This document shows positions 19,855-31,727 of a stretch of DNA of 64,000 bases, one piece after another. A model generated the notes under the pieces. That model did not search any database, was not told where the DNA came from, and worked only from the letters and a program-made list of their open reading frames with translations. The stretch comes from Maniola hyperantus (lineage: Eukaryota > Arthropoda > Insecta > Lepidoptera > Nymphalidae), in contig NC_048545.1 in NCBI RefSeq assembly GCF_902806685.2, positions 3,459,852 to 3,523,851 on the forward strand. Direction: 5' to 3'. Position 1 is the first letter of the stretch; the number at the start of each line of letters is the position of its first letter. The translations under genes and the position numbers were made by a program.

Positions 19855-20240
19855 TTATGGGCCTCACAAGAAAGCTTAGTCACTCAGCGGGCGATGGGGA
19901 GAGCTATGCTCGGAGTTTCTCTACGTGATCCAATCAGAAATAAGAAGATCAGTAGGAGAATCAGAGTAATCGACATAGCTCAACGGGTTGCGAAGCTGAA
20001 GTGGCAATGGGCAGGGCACATAGTTGGAAAAACCGATAGAGGTTTAGGTCCCACGGTGTTAGAATGGCGACCTCGCACTGCAAAGCGTAGCGTTGGAAAG
20101 CCTCGCACCAGGTGGACAGATGACTTCGAACGTGTCGCTGGGGGGCGCTGGATTCAGGCGACGAAAGACCGTGGCATCTGGAAGTCCCTACAAGAGATCT
20201 ATGTCCAGCAGTGCACGTCTATCGATTGATGATGATGGTG
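19855..20240 (+). mobile_element. RTE-type LINE C-terminal fragment
   Basis: The frame from 19894 reads MGRAMLGVSLRDPIRNKKIS, then DIAQRVAKLKWQWAGHI, then LEWRPRTAKRSVGKPRTRW and a closing YVQQCTSID, followed by a GATGATGATGG tail. These are the hallmarks of the end of RTE-clade reverse-transcriptase proteins common in Lepidoptera. The upstream polymerase is absent, so it is a 5'-truncated copy. Confidence 0.85.
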
Positions 20241-21425
20241 TGCCTTGGCAGTTTAGTTTACTTAGCATTAAACTAAACTACAGAAGGGCTATCTATAATA
20301 TAAAAATGAATCACCAAATGTGTTGCTCATCGCAAATTTCAAGAACCGCTGAACATATTACGCTAATTCTTTTTTTATAATATTCCTTGAAGTACGAGGA
20401 TGGTCCTTACGGAGAGAAAAAATTAATTCAACCTCCCCCTCAATTTTCTAAACCTTCAGCTAGTTTTAAATAAAAATCGTGTTGTATGAAGCTGTTTTAA
20501 TTAGTAGTTATTCTTATTAGTATGACACTGGAGTCTGGACATCACTTGCAAACTAAAGCGAGCTGCAGACCACAACAACTTTTGCTTGAATTGACCCGTC
20601 TTCTGCCTAGTACTACATACCTACCTACCAAGAGGTCGTTTGCTGGACCTAGTTATTTCATTAGAGCAAGGATCCCATTATCTTAAAAAAGATGTGGTTA
20701 TTCAGAGGTTTACTTTCTTTCTAATAGATTCGACAGGTTTAAAAACAGGTTTTATCATTCTGATAAAAAATGGCCTACAAGCTTACCTACATTTTGGTAA
20801 GAACATCCTGAAGCTGGAAAAATACGAAAATATTATTACGGATATGTTGATAAGTTTTATTAAAGGGATATTCTAATGGAAAACTGGTCACATTAAAAAA
20901 AATAGGAAAATTCCTGTTTTATAGCATAGTTATATTTAATTAGGTACCTATACTAACGTTGAAACTTATTCTGTAAACTTGTAATTGTTTGCTTATAATT
21001 AGAATATTTTATTTACTCCTTTATGGGCCCGGCGAATCGTAATGCCTGATATGTAAATTTTATTTAAATAATCTTTATTATGAACTGCGTCAGTGAACAA
21101 AAAAATTTAGGTCATTGTATTAATTACAATAATGCAATACCTTAGTTTGCGTAGGGTAAAGTGTTGATAAACTTTTTTGGAAATCTTTGTCTTTTAATTA
21201 GATACTTCGGTATTTTAAAGTTTATTTATGTAATGTAGCTGATACACGCGCTACTGCGTGCGAATTTAAGTTTTTAAAAATCCCACAGGATTATTTTATT
21301 TATTTTCTGTTTTTTTTATATATATATACCCCCCGTCTCCAGGATGTAGAGATAGCTCTCTGTACCAAATTTCTCATGGATAGACATAGACACTCAGTGT
21401 TTTTGTTTTAGATTTTTTTAATTTA
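20240..21425. other. AT-rich stretch with an unsupported small frame
   Basis: A plus-strand frame at 20640-20876 (78 residues) has no recognisable domain and AT-driven composition, so it is not called. No repeats or splice-framed exon are seen otherwise. Confidence 0.35.
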
Positions 21426-21790
21426 TGAACTAGCGTTTAGCTGCAATCAAACCTGCTAGCAAGTGATGAATGTAGCCTAAGATAGAGCGCACTTGCCTAG
21501 AAGATGCCTATTCACTTTTGACTTGAAGGTATTAGAAGTAGAGGTGAAAACTGATACCTGAAGGGCGTTCCATATCCTAGTGGTTTGAATTAGAAACGAA
21601 GCGGCGAATCGCTTCGTACGTGATCGTGAAATTTCGACTACGTACGGGTGCATACCTTGATGATGTCGGTACGATAGTAGAAAGTTGAAGGAAGAACCAG
21701 GTCAAAATGTTTTTGGACACACTATTCGAAATATAACCTGTAGGTGTAGAATACCGATAGACAGCCAACTTTGCGCCGATGTTCCAAACT
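21425..21790. mobile_element. LINE-like repeat fragment
   Basis: GCGTTTAGCTGCAATCAAACCTG, CTTGCCTAGAAGATGCCTATTCAC, GGGCGTTCCATATCCTAG and GAATTAGAAACGA recur at 34340-34450, 46970-47035, 48880-49000 and 54450-54620. Confidence 0.55.
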
Positions 21791-21835
21791 TTGAAGTTTA
21801 AAAATATACCAATAGATAAAATATATAATATGTAC

Positions 21836-22184
21836 TAGCAGATGCCCGCGACTTAAAATTTCTGGTTTCTCATGAGATCTGAAATTTTCCCGCTGCAAAA
21901 GGCCTCACTTACCTACTCACTCAGTCTCACCTTAAGACACGGATTTAAAGCTAATAACCTAAATGTCTAACCCCAAAAACATAGGACTTTCATACAACCT
22001 TCGACCCCCCCCCCTTTCACTCCTTTAGGGGGGGAATTTAGTAAGATCCTTTCTTATCTGATACCTACCCCCTAGAAAGAACCTACCTTCCAAATTTCAA
22101 GTTTGTAGGCTTTATAGTTTCTGAGATTTCGTGATTAGTCAGTCAGTCAGTGAGTGGTATTTCTCTTTTATATATTTAGATTAG
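21836..22184 (-). mobile_element. Lep1-type Helitron-like element, long variant
   Basis: ACTAGCAGATGCCCGCGACTT at the left; GTCAGTCAGTCAGTGAGTGG and TATATATTTAGAT at the right; interrupted by a C-rich run near 22007. Confidence 0.65.
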
Positions 22185-22460
22185 GTATATCTATGAGTAT
22201 AGATAAAAATAAAACCCCTATTAGGTGTCAAAGGGTTGTCTGGAAGTTGCTGCTTAGCGACGCCATTGTACCTTTCTTTTTGTTAAAGCCTTTCGATTTT
22301 ATACGAGTATTCCGATTTTGGTGTAGGATAACGGATATGTCTATTCTACTGCACCAAACTAAATACACATATTGTTCTTCTTCGCTTCTTCGCTCTGGGC
22401 TGGTTTCCGCACTTAAACGTTTCCGTCTGTTGTGCATACATATGTACACATATTGTTATG
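22185..22460 (+). mobile_element. Unclassified repeat fragment
   Basis: GTCTGGAAGTTGCTGCTTAGCGACGCC and CTTCTTCGCTCTGGGCTGGTTTCCGC look transposon-derived; a piece of the first recurs near 47160. Frames on both strands across it are not genes. Confidence 0.4.
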
Positions 22461-22462
22461 AA

Positions 22463-22570
22463 TACTAGATGATGCTAAAACTATGTCCGTGTGGATTTCT
22501 AAATAATACAAACGGAACTCTTCGATTTTCCGGGATAAAAGTAGCCTAGAATACCCACGTAATTCCTTAC
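22463..22570 (-). mobile_element. Lep1-type fragment
   Basis: CTAGATGATGCTAAAACTATGTCCGTGTGGATTT and GGGATAAAAGTAGCCTA: a decayed copy cut by the RTE piece to its right. Confidence 0.5.
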
Positions 22571-22574
22571 ACCT

Positions 22575-22800
22575 TCGTTAAACCGATAGACGTTGGGGTC
22601 CCAACCCAAGCTGCTGGAATGGCGACCTCGCACCGGAAGATGTAGTGTTGGAAGACCCCCCACTAGGTGGACGGACGACATCAGACTAGTCGCAGAGAGC
22701 CGCTGGATTCAGTCGGCGCAAGACAGTGGCGTGTGGAAGTCTCTACAAGAGACCTTTGTCCAGCAGTGGACGTCTATGGGTAGATGATGATTATGATGAT
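22575..22800 (+). mobile_element. RTE-type LINE C-terminal fragment
   Basis: LEWRPRTGRCSVGRPPTRW, then DDIRLVAESRWIQSAQDSG, then VWKSLQETFVQQWTSMGR and a GATGATGATTATGATGATG tail. Same element type as 19855-20240, shorter. Confidence 0.85.
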
Positions 22801-22834
22801 GAATTCCTTGCACAAGATGCAAATTATCTCTGTA

Positions 22835-23010
22835 CCAAATGGATGATACCCGCGACTTCGTCCACGTGGAGTTTTTGAAAAATCCAGTGGAACTCTTTGA
22901 TTCTCTGGGACAAAAAGTAGTCTATGTCTCTGAAATGCGATTTTTCGGGATAAAAAGTAGCCTTATTCGTATACGGGATGCAAGCTGTCTCTACGAAAAA
23001 GTGTAGTAGT
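22835..23010 (-). mobile_element. Lep1-type fragment
   Basis: GATGATACCCGCGACTTCGTCCACGTGGAG and GGGACAAAAAGTAGTCTATG in inverse orientation. Confidence 0.55.
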
Positions 23011-23042
23011 GCCTGCTACCTAATTCTAGAAAATCAACAAAA

Positions 23043-23185
23043 AAGTCATCATCAGCATGATCAACCCGAATGAGAAGGGTTTAGGCCACAGTCCACCACT
23101 GTGGCCAAATGCGGATTGGAAACTTCCCACACCTTAACAACTCTGACAAGTTAGAGGTAGTGCCCAGTGCGTGTAAATAAGACAC
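23043..23185 (-). mobile_element. SINE fragment (3370-3690 family)
   Basis: CATCATCAGCATGATCAACCC, AATGAGAAGGGTTTAGGCCACAGTCC and GTTAGAGG; internally deleted, no tRNA head. Confidence 0.65.
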
Positions 23186-23547
23186 GTGTATCTAACAAAC
23201 ATCAAACCTATTTTTAAGTGAAATAATTTGAGAAAAGTCAATACCATCTAATACCTAACAAGCCTAATTAGTGAAGCATTTGAGCATTTCGAAAAGCAAC
23301 TTTTACGACCGTCTGTGACGCATTGAATTAGACCAATGATACGCAGTTACTTTTCCCTAAAAACCAGTTGCATACCTCCAAAACCTTGTATAACCACATT
23401 CCTTCTAGCGCTGCGTAGGTACTATTACGTATATCAGGTATTCGTTTTTTTTACCTTTCTAAGTTGCAGCCTTAGATTAAAGGAAATAGATAGACAGTAA
23501 ACAGGCACAAATATCTGCTAATCAATACACAAAGAAAAGTTTTTCTG

Positions 23548-23770
23548 GTGGGAGGCTTCGGCCGTGGCTAGTTACCACCCTACCGGCAAAGCCGTGCCGC
23601 CAAGCGATTTAGCGTTCCGGTACGATGCCGTGTAGAAACCAAAGGGGTATGGGTTTAGTAAAAACTACCATACCCCTTCCAGGTTAGCCCGCTATCATCT
23701 TAGACTGCATCATCACTTACCACCAGGTGTGATTGGAGTCTAGGGCTAACGTGTTTCTTAATAAAAAAAA
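23548..23770 (+). mobile_element. SINE fragment (16631 family)
   Basis: GGGAGGCTTCGGCCGTGGCTAGTTACC to AGGGCTAACGTGTTTCTTAATAAAAAAAA. The tRNA-like head is lacking. Confidence 0.75.
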
Positions 23771-23879
23771 ATAATAAATAAAAAAAAAGTTCTGACTGAA
23801 TCATCAACGCCCAGCCCAAACTGAAAAATTGCACAGGCTGAATGAAATAGGACGCGTAATAGAAAGCTAAAATTTTACA

Positions 23880-24690
23880 CAAGGTCTCTTTATAATGTAG
23901 CCAGATGTTGTGAGGCCGGAATATTTGACAAGTTACCTATTAGTTTCTAAATTATCACGGGATAGGGAATAAACAGATTTTTTTTCGTTGAGCAAAGCCG
24001 AGGGTAGTCGCTAGTAAATTAAAAATAGGTAGTACCTATTAATATACAATTACTATATCTAATATTTGTCATCAGACTATTGCCATCGTCTTCGTCAATT
24101 TTCACAAAATCCAGGTATCTTTAAAACTAAAGTGAACTGGCAACCTACCTGTAAAAGCGTCCCATCCTAGGCCACATGATCACTTTCCATCAAGTGTGAT
24201 TTGTGGTCAAGTGAATAAAAAAAACTTGATTGAGAAACTAAATATGACACTTATCGCCTAATTCTCCGTCTAATTATTTACTTTAGTCTGTGATTCCAGC
24301 ACTCGTTTAGGGCTAGTCTGACAAAAAAGGTTCCAAAAATCTCTAATATCAATTGTAAAGATATCCCTTCGGAGTTTGGACCTTAAATTAAGTAGTGTTT
24401 GAAATCGGTGAAGCCCGAACTTTCGTCTACCTGCGCCTGGCTTAGGGTCAGGCTACATTGAGCTGTTTTAAATACCAACGCGACATGGGGCGATCCACAA
24501 ACTAACACTACACAAAATAAATACTGAGTCATTATTTCTTTTTTCTAATTTTATGAAGGTAACATTGTAGGTCATAATAAGACTTTTCTGCACAGGGTTT
24601 TTGCTTTCTAGTTCCATCAGAACCGGCTTGGTATATAAACAAAATCCCAATCAATATTTGACAAGTTACTAGTTTTTATATAAATGAACT
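23880..24690. other. Unassigned stretch
   Basis: Decayed repeat pieces (for example GATCACTTTCCATCAAGTGTGATTTG near 24179); no exon supported on either strand. Confidence 0.35.
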
Positions 24691-24895
24691 AGACGATGCC
24701 AGCGACTTCTTCCTTAATCCACTTGGACTTGGGTTTATTTTTAAATCCCGTGGGAACTTATTAATTTTCCGGAATAAAAGTATTAGGTATGTCCGTTTTC
24801 GGGATGCAAGCTATCTCTGTAACTCAAAATCGGTTCAGCGGTCATTAAAAGCTAGCAGACAGACAGACATACTTTCGCATTTATAATATTAATGA
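24690..24895 (-). mobile_element. Lep1 Helitron-like element
   Basis: ACTAGACGATGCCAGCGACTTCTTCC to GCAGACAGACAGACATACTTTCGCATTTATAATATTAATG. Confidence 0.75.
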
Positions 24896-24904
24896 TTTTA
24901 AGAG

Positions 24905-25095
24905 GGTAGTTCGCTATTGCCCTTGACAGCTCGAACTACATCCCTCGCAGCACCGCAGTCCTGTCGTGACCACGACCCATGCAATTGGATTGAAATATCG
25001 ACAAATAAAAACGCCAAATTAATCGTGGTATTTACCCGTTATCTAGATCAAAATATGTATATAATATTGGTATGGATATGGATAATGGTTTGTTT
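24905..25095 (+). mobile_element. LINE 3' region fragment
   Basis: TGACAGCTCGAACTACATCCCTCGCAGCACCG, GTGACCACGACC and ATCGACAAATAAAAACGCC resemble a dispersed lepidopteran LINE 3' end. The frames over it are spurious. Confidence 0.4.
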
Positions 25096-26460
25096 TGAGG
25101 TGTGTCGCAAGTCGCTTCGCGGCCTAATGTAGCCCCAGCCTTAACAACATTGAATGCAATCAGTGTTCAACAAAAACTCCTTTAATAGAAATACATCAAA
25201 AGGCAGGACGTCTAGATGTGCTTTTTTTAGTTCCCATAGTTCCCAGAAACGAGCAGGTAGATTTCTATGCAGCGTCTTCTCAACCCCAAATAATATCAAA
25301 CCAAAGATACTCGACGAGATAGCTAGCTTTGGCCACAGCTGTGCTTGCTTGAGATTAGATTCAGTATACGAATATATTGTGAATCGTTGACTTTAGGTCA
25401 ATAGGTAAATTTTTATTTTATTTATGGTACGAGTGCTGTGAGCGAGGATATGGTTTTGAAAATCTCGTGGAAACTCTTCGATTTTTTTAAGCGTACTCCG
25501 CACTAGACGGATCATTTCGAACAAGCATTTTTACGGGCTGCAACTTACAACTTGATGACCAAAGTCATACTAATTTCTAATTTTAACAGCTTCAAGTTTT
25601 GACTCCTCAATCGTTCACTAACGACCTCTGTGTAGGTAGTAGGTACTATACACTGAACGGGTCATTCCAAACAATGTGCGGGTTGTAACTTGTAATTCGT
25701 TTTTGCTTACACTTTGATGACCATGTGTCATACTAATTTTAAAAGCTTCATATAACACGATTTTTCTTTGAAATAGCTCTTCAATAGGTATTAATTCATT
25801 TCAATGGCGTGCACTAAAAAACAGACAAACTACGTAATTATTTTCATACTAATAATAATTGAGTGGGTGAAGAATTAGAAATTAAAATGAAACTTCAGTC
25901 GACTTTGAAAATTTTCTATTTCATCATCTAAGTTAACAATTTGGCACAAGTTTTTGGCATAAATGTTCACATTTTAAAGAATAAATAAGTGTTTGTACTT
26001 AAGTAGGTAATTATTATATTTTTATCACATCAGCGTTTATAACTTACAATTATCTACAGCAAGAACTTACAAAAACACGTCTAGGTAGGTACGTCATAAT
26101 ATAATTAAGACATAATAAATAAATTAAAGTTAATTAAAATAACTGTAAGTACTACTTACCTACTTACTGACTTTGGTTATAATTAGTAATTACCAAGTTA
26201 TTTAATTTATTATTTCAATTTATCAAATTAATGTATCAAATTAAAATAAATTAACATTATATTTTTATAATAGATGTCTATTCCACATCGAACAGTCAAG
26301 TTAAGTTAAGTCAAGTTAAGTCGAACCCTACGTTACACTCTCAGAGAAATGCTTAGGTTAGCTTATTTGTTATTTGAAGCAACTATTTATCTGAAACACA
26401 TATTTCTTTATTTTTAACCAAAAGGTCAAATACCAATTTTCATACATTTAAGTGTCTCGA
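25095..26460. other. AT-rich stretch with a decayed direct repeat
   Basis: Segments 25497-25605 and 25650-25770 are divergent direct copies (ACGG-TCATT-C-AACAA, GGG-TG-AACTT, TTGATGACCA, GTCATACTAATTT). The rest is AT-rich spacer. No exon seen. Confidence 0.45.
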
Positions 26461-26655
26461 AAAAATTTACACTAACTTCATCCTCTATATCCCTAGGGGT
26501 GGAATTTTCAAAAATCCTTTCTAAGTAAGCGCCTACATCATAGAAGATCAATTCTGTCAAAATTTCTAGTTTCTAACTACAGCGGTTTAGGCTGTGCGTT
26601 GATAGGTCAGCCAGTCAGTCAGGACTAGTTTTTTTTATGTATTATGTATAGGTAG
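26460..26655 (-). mobile_element. Lep1-type fragment
   Basis: CCCTAGGGGTGGAATTTTCAAAAATCC to GTGCGTTGATAGGTCAGCCAGTCAGTCAGG; the left end is lost. Confidence 0.6.
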
Positions 26656-26937
26656 ATTATTTAGAACCAATCCTTTGCTATAGTAAACTCAAAAATTAAG
26701 ACCATTGACTGTGGGAGCAACGCCTTAAGAGTGTTTTCTATACGACTAAATAAATATTCTTTGTTCTTCTGTAACTAACCGTGAAGTCTGAATGAGTTTG
26801 AAATAGGTAAGACAAAATTTCAATGTGTGGATTTCGTACTAGGTACATATTTTTCAAGATTTGGTATTCTTAGGACTATTGAGGCTTCACAGATGTTCAT
26901 TTTATTCTATTAATGATTATACGTTTAGCGTTAGGTA

Positions 26938-27115
26938 GAAAGTAATGTACATCGTCCTTTAGAATGACATTTCGGCTTTGTAGAGTGTTGTGTCTGTCAC
27001 TCATACCTATATGACGTTTTGTAGGTTTCAACAACAGAGACAATGCTCTACAAATCTGCTATCTCCTTCTAAAGGTCGATGTACATTACTTTCTGCCGCG
27101 TACTGTACTAATTTT
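26938..27115. mobile_element. MITE-like foldback element
   Basis: AGAAAGTAATGTACATCG / CGATGTACATTACTTTCT termini; same family as 4946-5100. Confidence 0.8.
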
Positions 27116-27417
27116 AACTTAAACGATATTTACAATTTGACTAGAACTTGAAACACATGATCGGTTTTTTAAACATGGCACAATTCGTTTTTACTATTAG
27201 CAAAATAATTTTTTTGGCACTATACATACAATTTTATTGATAATAAGTTTGGTGATAAAAGTTAAATAAATAAAAATAGCTACCTATATATACACTCTGG
27301 GTTAGACCCATTACCCATTACACTTAACTTAGAGTAAGCGCCGAAAATTTCTATAGAAAATAATATTATTATTTTAACATATACCTTATAACAAAATTTT
27401 TTCAATCATTACATACT

Positions 27418-27624
27418 AGATGATGCTCGCGACTTCGTCTGCGTGGATTTAGGTTTTTTATCCTGTGGGAACTCTTTAATTTTCCGGGATTACAAGGCAG
27501 TAGCCAATTTCCTTCCCCGGGATGTAAGCTAACTGTGTACCAAATTTCATCAATATCGGTTAAATTATTGGGCCGTGAAAAGTTAGCAGACAGACAGACA
27601 GTCAGACAGAATTTTATAATATTG
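27418..27624 (-). mobile_element. Lep1 Helitron-like element
   Basis: CTAGATGATGCTCGCGACTTCGTCTGCG to CAGACAGACAGACAGTCAGACAGAATTTTATAATATT. Confidence 0.78.
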
Positions 27625-27797
27625 GTTTGCTCATCGTGCAATCACAATCTCCACTCCGCATCAGTGGACACTGTGTGATTGGCCAATTCACGGTCCGCTC
27701 CGCTCCACTCCGCTCAGCTCCGTGTCAGTGGAAACGCACCCTAATACTAATTTTGACAGTTTCTTAAAACACGATATTTCTTTTAAATTGTCCTCAA

Positions 27798-27951
27798 AGT
27801 ACAGATCGTTCACTATAACTTTACCCCTGCCGTCATGTTGGCACCATTGCTTTGTATGCTTTATTCCTTAGAACTTAGGGTTCATTATTGTGTGATTTGC
27901 AATGGTGCCAACATAACGTCAGGGGAAAAGTTACAGTGAACGGTCTGTACT
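27798..27951. mobile_element. MITE with about 50-base terminal inverted repeats
   Basis: AGTACAGATCGTTCACTATAA ... TTGGCACCATTGC at the left mirrors GCAATGGTGCCAA ... GTTACAGTGAACGGTCTGTACT at the right. It ends just past F8's stop, so it forms part of that exon's 3' flank. Confidence 0.85.
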
Positions 27952-27953
27952 AA

Positions 27954-27959
27954 TTTATT
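27954..27959 (-). terminator. Polyadenylation signal for F8
   Basis: Minus-strand AATAAA about 30 bases past the F8 stop. Confidence 0.45.
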
Positions 27960-27989
27960 TCATGGATTTTAAATTTCTCGAATTGCTCT

Positions 27990-28300
27990 TTATACCTGAT
28001 ACCGACCTACTGATGGGCCACAGCCTAAAGATTGAGAAAATATGTCTTGCTCATTCAAGTCACTGACAGCAGCAGTAGGAAATAGACTGGATATCTTTGG
28101 CGGGTGTGTATGAACCGGCGGCTGGCCGAGCACTACGTCGTTCAACGTCAACAGAGAAGCCGTACAACTCTTCGATTTCCTAGAAGAGCAATACCATAGG
28201 ACTCTCGATTTGTCTCGTCTCTTGGAAGAGTTCACGAAGTATGTGTTTCCCTCGAAGAAGAGAAGCTTCCCACCTCTGGGCGTGAACAAGTAGCGCGCAC
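27990..28300 (-). CDS. mod(mdg4): F8: FLYWCH zinc-finger alternative terminal exon
   Basis: Two phase-compatible acceptors exist: GTATTTGCAAG (AG at 28301-28302, chosen because the next residues align with the other exons) and GATTGTTTAACAG (AG at 28319-28320, 18 bases further up). The 102 codons encode ARYLFTPRGGKLLFFEGNTY, C37 (LWYCSSRKSKSC), C45 and H63-T-H65, then a 37-residue tail (PPKISSLFPTAAVS...) ending at TAA. The finger has a long loop before W-x-C rich in Lys/Arg (SSKRRDKSR). AATAAA lies about 30 bases downstream. It is isolated, about 12 kb from F7 and 14 kb from F9. Confidence 0.86.
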
Positions 28301-28414
28301 CTTGCAAATACATTATTACTGTTAAACAATCGTCACTGATTAAGAAATTGCTTTTAAAAATTAACAAAGGCGGGAACATACTTATAACATGCGACGCGTG
28401 GTGCCTACACAAAT

Positions 28415-29170
28415 TGTTGCGTTTTCTACTAGCGACCGACCTGTCGCGGTTTCTTTTTGGTAAAATATATACATATAATTCAATTGGATTTTCTAATTAT
28501 TATGTTTTTGGTTATTGTGAGTAGTTTTTGAGATTAGCACGCGATTAGATTTTTGAGATATACAAATTCGGCGTAAGGACTTTGGACAATTATTTATTTA
28601 TACAGCTTATATCCATCTGGAATAATGTACTTTTCGGATGGTGAAAAAAAATTTCAAATATGTGTTGTGCGTGGTTCCGGTGATACTATTCACAAACTCA
28701 CAAAATTCACACTTTTTCTTTATTTATAACATAAATAATGGCGACTAGAACCGTAGGTACGAAATAGGACCTTGAACCATCCTATAAAATTATGCTATAA
28801 AAGTACAAACGCCCAACGCGTCGCATCGCTAATAGTATATTTCCGCTCTAATAAAAACATCACATACCTTTTGAGAGGCAGTATTTCTTTGGTATTTTTC
28901 ATGTAAAGTTATATCGTCGGTAGCGAACCTATATGTAATGTTTACTACATACATAATATATTCCATGAATCAAATAAAAGGAATCGCTGAGTGTTTTAAT
29001 GCGAGCGAAAGAGCACAAATGTATCTACTAGAATTTTTTTGTTTAATTATAAGTTTTACCTCTATACTTTTTTAAATGATCGAAATGGAATTGTAACAGC
29101 TATAAAATCATCTAATTACGACTGTATTACTTAACATAAATCTGTGAAAAATATGGAATAAATATTGAAA
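28415..29170. other. Unassigned intronic stretch
   Basis: AT-rich; no exon or repeat supported. Confidence 0.35.
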
Positions 29171-29174
29171 AAAA

Positions 29175-29850
29175 ATTTTTACAAAAAAAATAAAAACCGA
29201 CTTCGTTACACAAACACTAAAAATTGAAAAATAATTTAATTTATTACCGATTATATTATGTATACAAGAGTTAATATAGTTCCATAATAATACTTTTTGG
29301 TGCCGGTGCCAATTAGCTTTAGCTGCGCGAATCGTCTAGACTTCATATTTTTATGGGACTCCACAATGGCACCTCATTGGCACCGACCCCAAAAAATATT
29401 ATTATGGAACTATATTAACTCTTGTATACATAATATAATCGGTAATAAATTAAATTATTTTTCAATTTTTAGTGTTTGTGTAACGAAGTCGGTTTTTATT
29501 TTTTTTGTAAAAAAATTTTATTTCACAATTTTTAGTGGCCCCATGGAATTATGCTATGACTGGTTAAAAATCTACTGTTTACTAAGCTTTTACACTGATC
29601 GCGAGCAATTTACTCTTATCCGTTGAGGAGTTCCAGTATCTATCTTCGAAGATGTTCATCAGATCTTCACCAAATTGAAATGGGACCAACTTTGAAGTAT
29701 ACCCTTTCAAACAAAAAAAGAATTTTCAAAATCGGTCCAGGCGTTTTCGAGTAATCGGGGAACATACATAAAAAATAAAAAAAAAAAAAAAATAAAAAAA
29801 AGTATTCCGACGAATTGAGAACCTCCTCCTTTTTTTGAAGTCGGTTAAAA
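29175..29850. mobile_element. AACCGACTTC element with a large internal palindrome
   Basis: About 29190-29305 (CCGACTTCGTTACACAAACAC ... GTATACAAGAGTTAATATAG) is repeated inverted at about 29390-29505. The right part to 29850 carries GAGAACCTCCTCC and TGAAGTCGGTTAAAA. The plus-strand frame at 29297-29626 lies wholly inside and is not a gene. Confidence 0.75.
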
Positions 29851-30489
29851 AGGTTTCAAGAAAACAGTTAATTGCAGGTAAATGGTAAAAGTATTTTCTT
29901 TCATTATATTTACATCTCTACAATACCAACTATACCAATTAATATTAGCTTTTATCTATCAATGGAAATTAGACTTCAACATCGCATCTCATACACGCTA
30001 CCGACAAAATAACATTATAATGGTTAAAAAAAATACAATGTAACATTTTAATAAACTATATATTTTCACAAATAAAAAGCTTAAATTAATACATTTTGAA
30101 AAGCAAAACTCATTCATAATACTTTAATGTGTCTTGTACTATTGTGTTAAATATGGCGTTGTAACAACAAATCATATCACAAGGCATATTGCGAGGCAAT
30201 GTGTGTTCACCCTTATCTACCATGTCACGACTTCCAACTCGCAAGAGGCGCATGAAAAGCATTTTCAAAATAAAAATACTTGCGTGTGACGTCAACAACA
30301 AAATTCAACCGCATCGATCGCATAGAACAAATCACGCATTTTCCGGCGTGCCCGATGCTAACGATGTCACTTGCATTTTCAGTTGGATTCTTGAGGGTTT
30401 GACGACTCTTGCGGTCGTATGTGATATCCTACATGTACAGCTAATAATAAAAATAATACTTTGATCATAAAGAACTCTAGCAAAATACA
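29850..30489. other. Unassigned stretch with unsupported frames on both strands
   Basis: Overlapping frames at 30110-30301 (minus) and 30189-30464 (plus) have moderate GC content but no known domain. The minus frame (SRDMVDKGEHTLPRNMPCDM) has only a poor GAG acceptor. Left uncalled. Confidence 0.3.
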
Positions 30490-30745
30490 GTCTAAGGGCC
30501 GATTCACATTGACACTGAGTCAAAGCGAATCGACGCTAGCATGACCTCTATCTCAACTATGTTAACCACAAATTTATACTGAGAAAAAACGACAAAAAGA
30601 CTGCATGCGAATGCGCGCGACTTTGCTCGATAGAAATGTGTGCATTACACCGTGGATATAGAGTTTAAAATGCTATGAAACATTTTGGATTGTCGGTCCG
30701 ATTCGTTTCGATGCTGTGTCAATGTGAACTGTGAATCAACCCTAA
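30490..30745. mobile_element. Inverted-repeat element
   Basis: GGGCCGATTCACATTGACACTGAGTCAAAGCGAATCG at the left mirrors CGATTCGTTTCGATGCTGTGTCAATGTGAACTGTGAATC at the right. Confidence 0.7.
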
Positions 30746-30829
30746 ACGATCAGCCAATATAGGCCGATTTTAGAATTGTGTGAGAACTAGGCCATCTGAT
30801 CTGAAAGCATGTAATTTGCTACTGCTCTT

Positions 30830-30970
30830 ACAGCCGTACTCAGAGTCGCTTATTCGTTACTTAAGTTTAGTTAAAACGAGACTGAGCTATATCTCTCATA
30901 TAAATCTGTTTCGTTTTAACTCAGATTGAGTTAAAACGTAAGTAACGATTAGCGACTCTGAGTACGGCGG
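30830..30970. mobile_element. MITE (ACTCAGAGTCG termini)
   Basis: CCGTACTCAGAGTCGCT ... AGCGACTCTGAGTACGG with nested GTTAAAACGAGA / TCGTTTTAAC arms. A second copy lies at 59587-59716. Confidence 0.85.
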
Positions 30971-31196
30971 TTATTGCTTAACTGTGTAATTATATTACAT
31001 AAAAGCTCATGTTCTTCGTATACCTATAAAGCTTTGAGATCTCTGGCTATACTCTCGGTACACGTTTTAAATATAAACATTATTGTAGCAAAGCTCGTCG
31101 CGTTACAAAACTCGCCTCATTTTTCTTATCGCACATTATTATTTTCTAATAATGATTAATTGCGTCAAATAGGCATATAATATACCTACCTACTAA

Positions 31197-31335
31197 CAAA
31201 TTCCTGAAAGGCCGGCAACACATAGGCGTTTCCTCTGGTAGGTACTGCATATTAATATGTTCATGGGCGGCGGTAATATCACTTAACATGAGGTGACCCG
31301 CCTGCTCGTTTGCTCGTTATTTTTATTTAAAAAAA
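31197..31335 (+). mobile_element. SINE-tail fragment
   Basis: CAAATTCCTGAAAGGCCGGCAACACA to AGGTGACCCGCCTGCTCGTTTGCTCG and a poly-A. Confidence 0.7.
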
Positions 31336-31727
31336 AACCTAGACCCAAGTCTCGAAAACAGACAAGTTGAGACAAAAATTTGAAGCAAATCTATAATCTT
31401 ATTTAGTTTGCCAGGTTTGTGACATAAGCCCTAACAGTTCCGGAAGCTACGTAGACTAGAACGGATAAGGCAAGTGTTGTAAAGCTACGTGCTCTAACCA
31501 TAACAGCCTAATGGACGCAAGACATTAAAATTGTAACAGCAAGTGTGTAATTAAAGTTAACGTTATCGGAAGCACGCACGAGTGATTACACAATAATAAA
31601 TGTTTACAGTTCGGGATCTCCAAACTGCATAAAAGTAAGTAAAATATTTAGAGAGGTAGCATGTAGGCTGCTCTGTGTTTTCTATGAAACAGTGCTGAAA
31701 TCACCAATGCGTACTTAGCAGCGATAA

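Noticed and set aside
29297..29626. 109-codon plus-strand frame.
   Set aside because: It lies wholly in the palindromic AACCGACTTC element.
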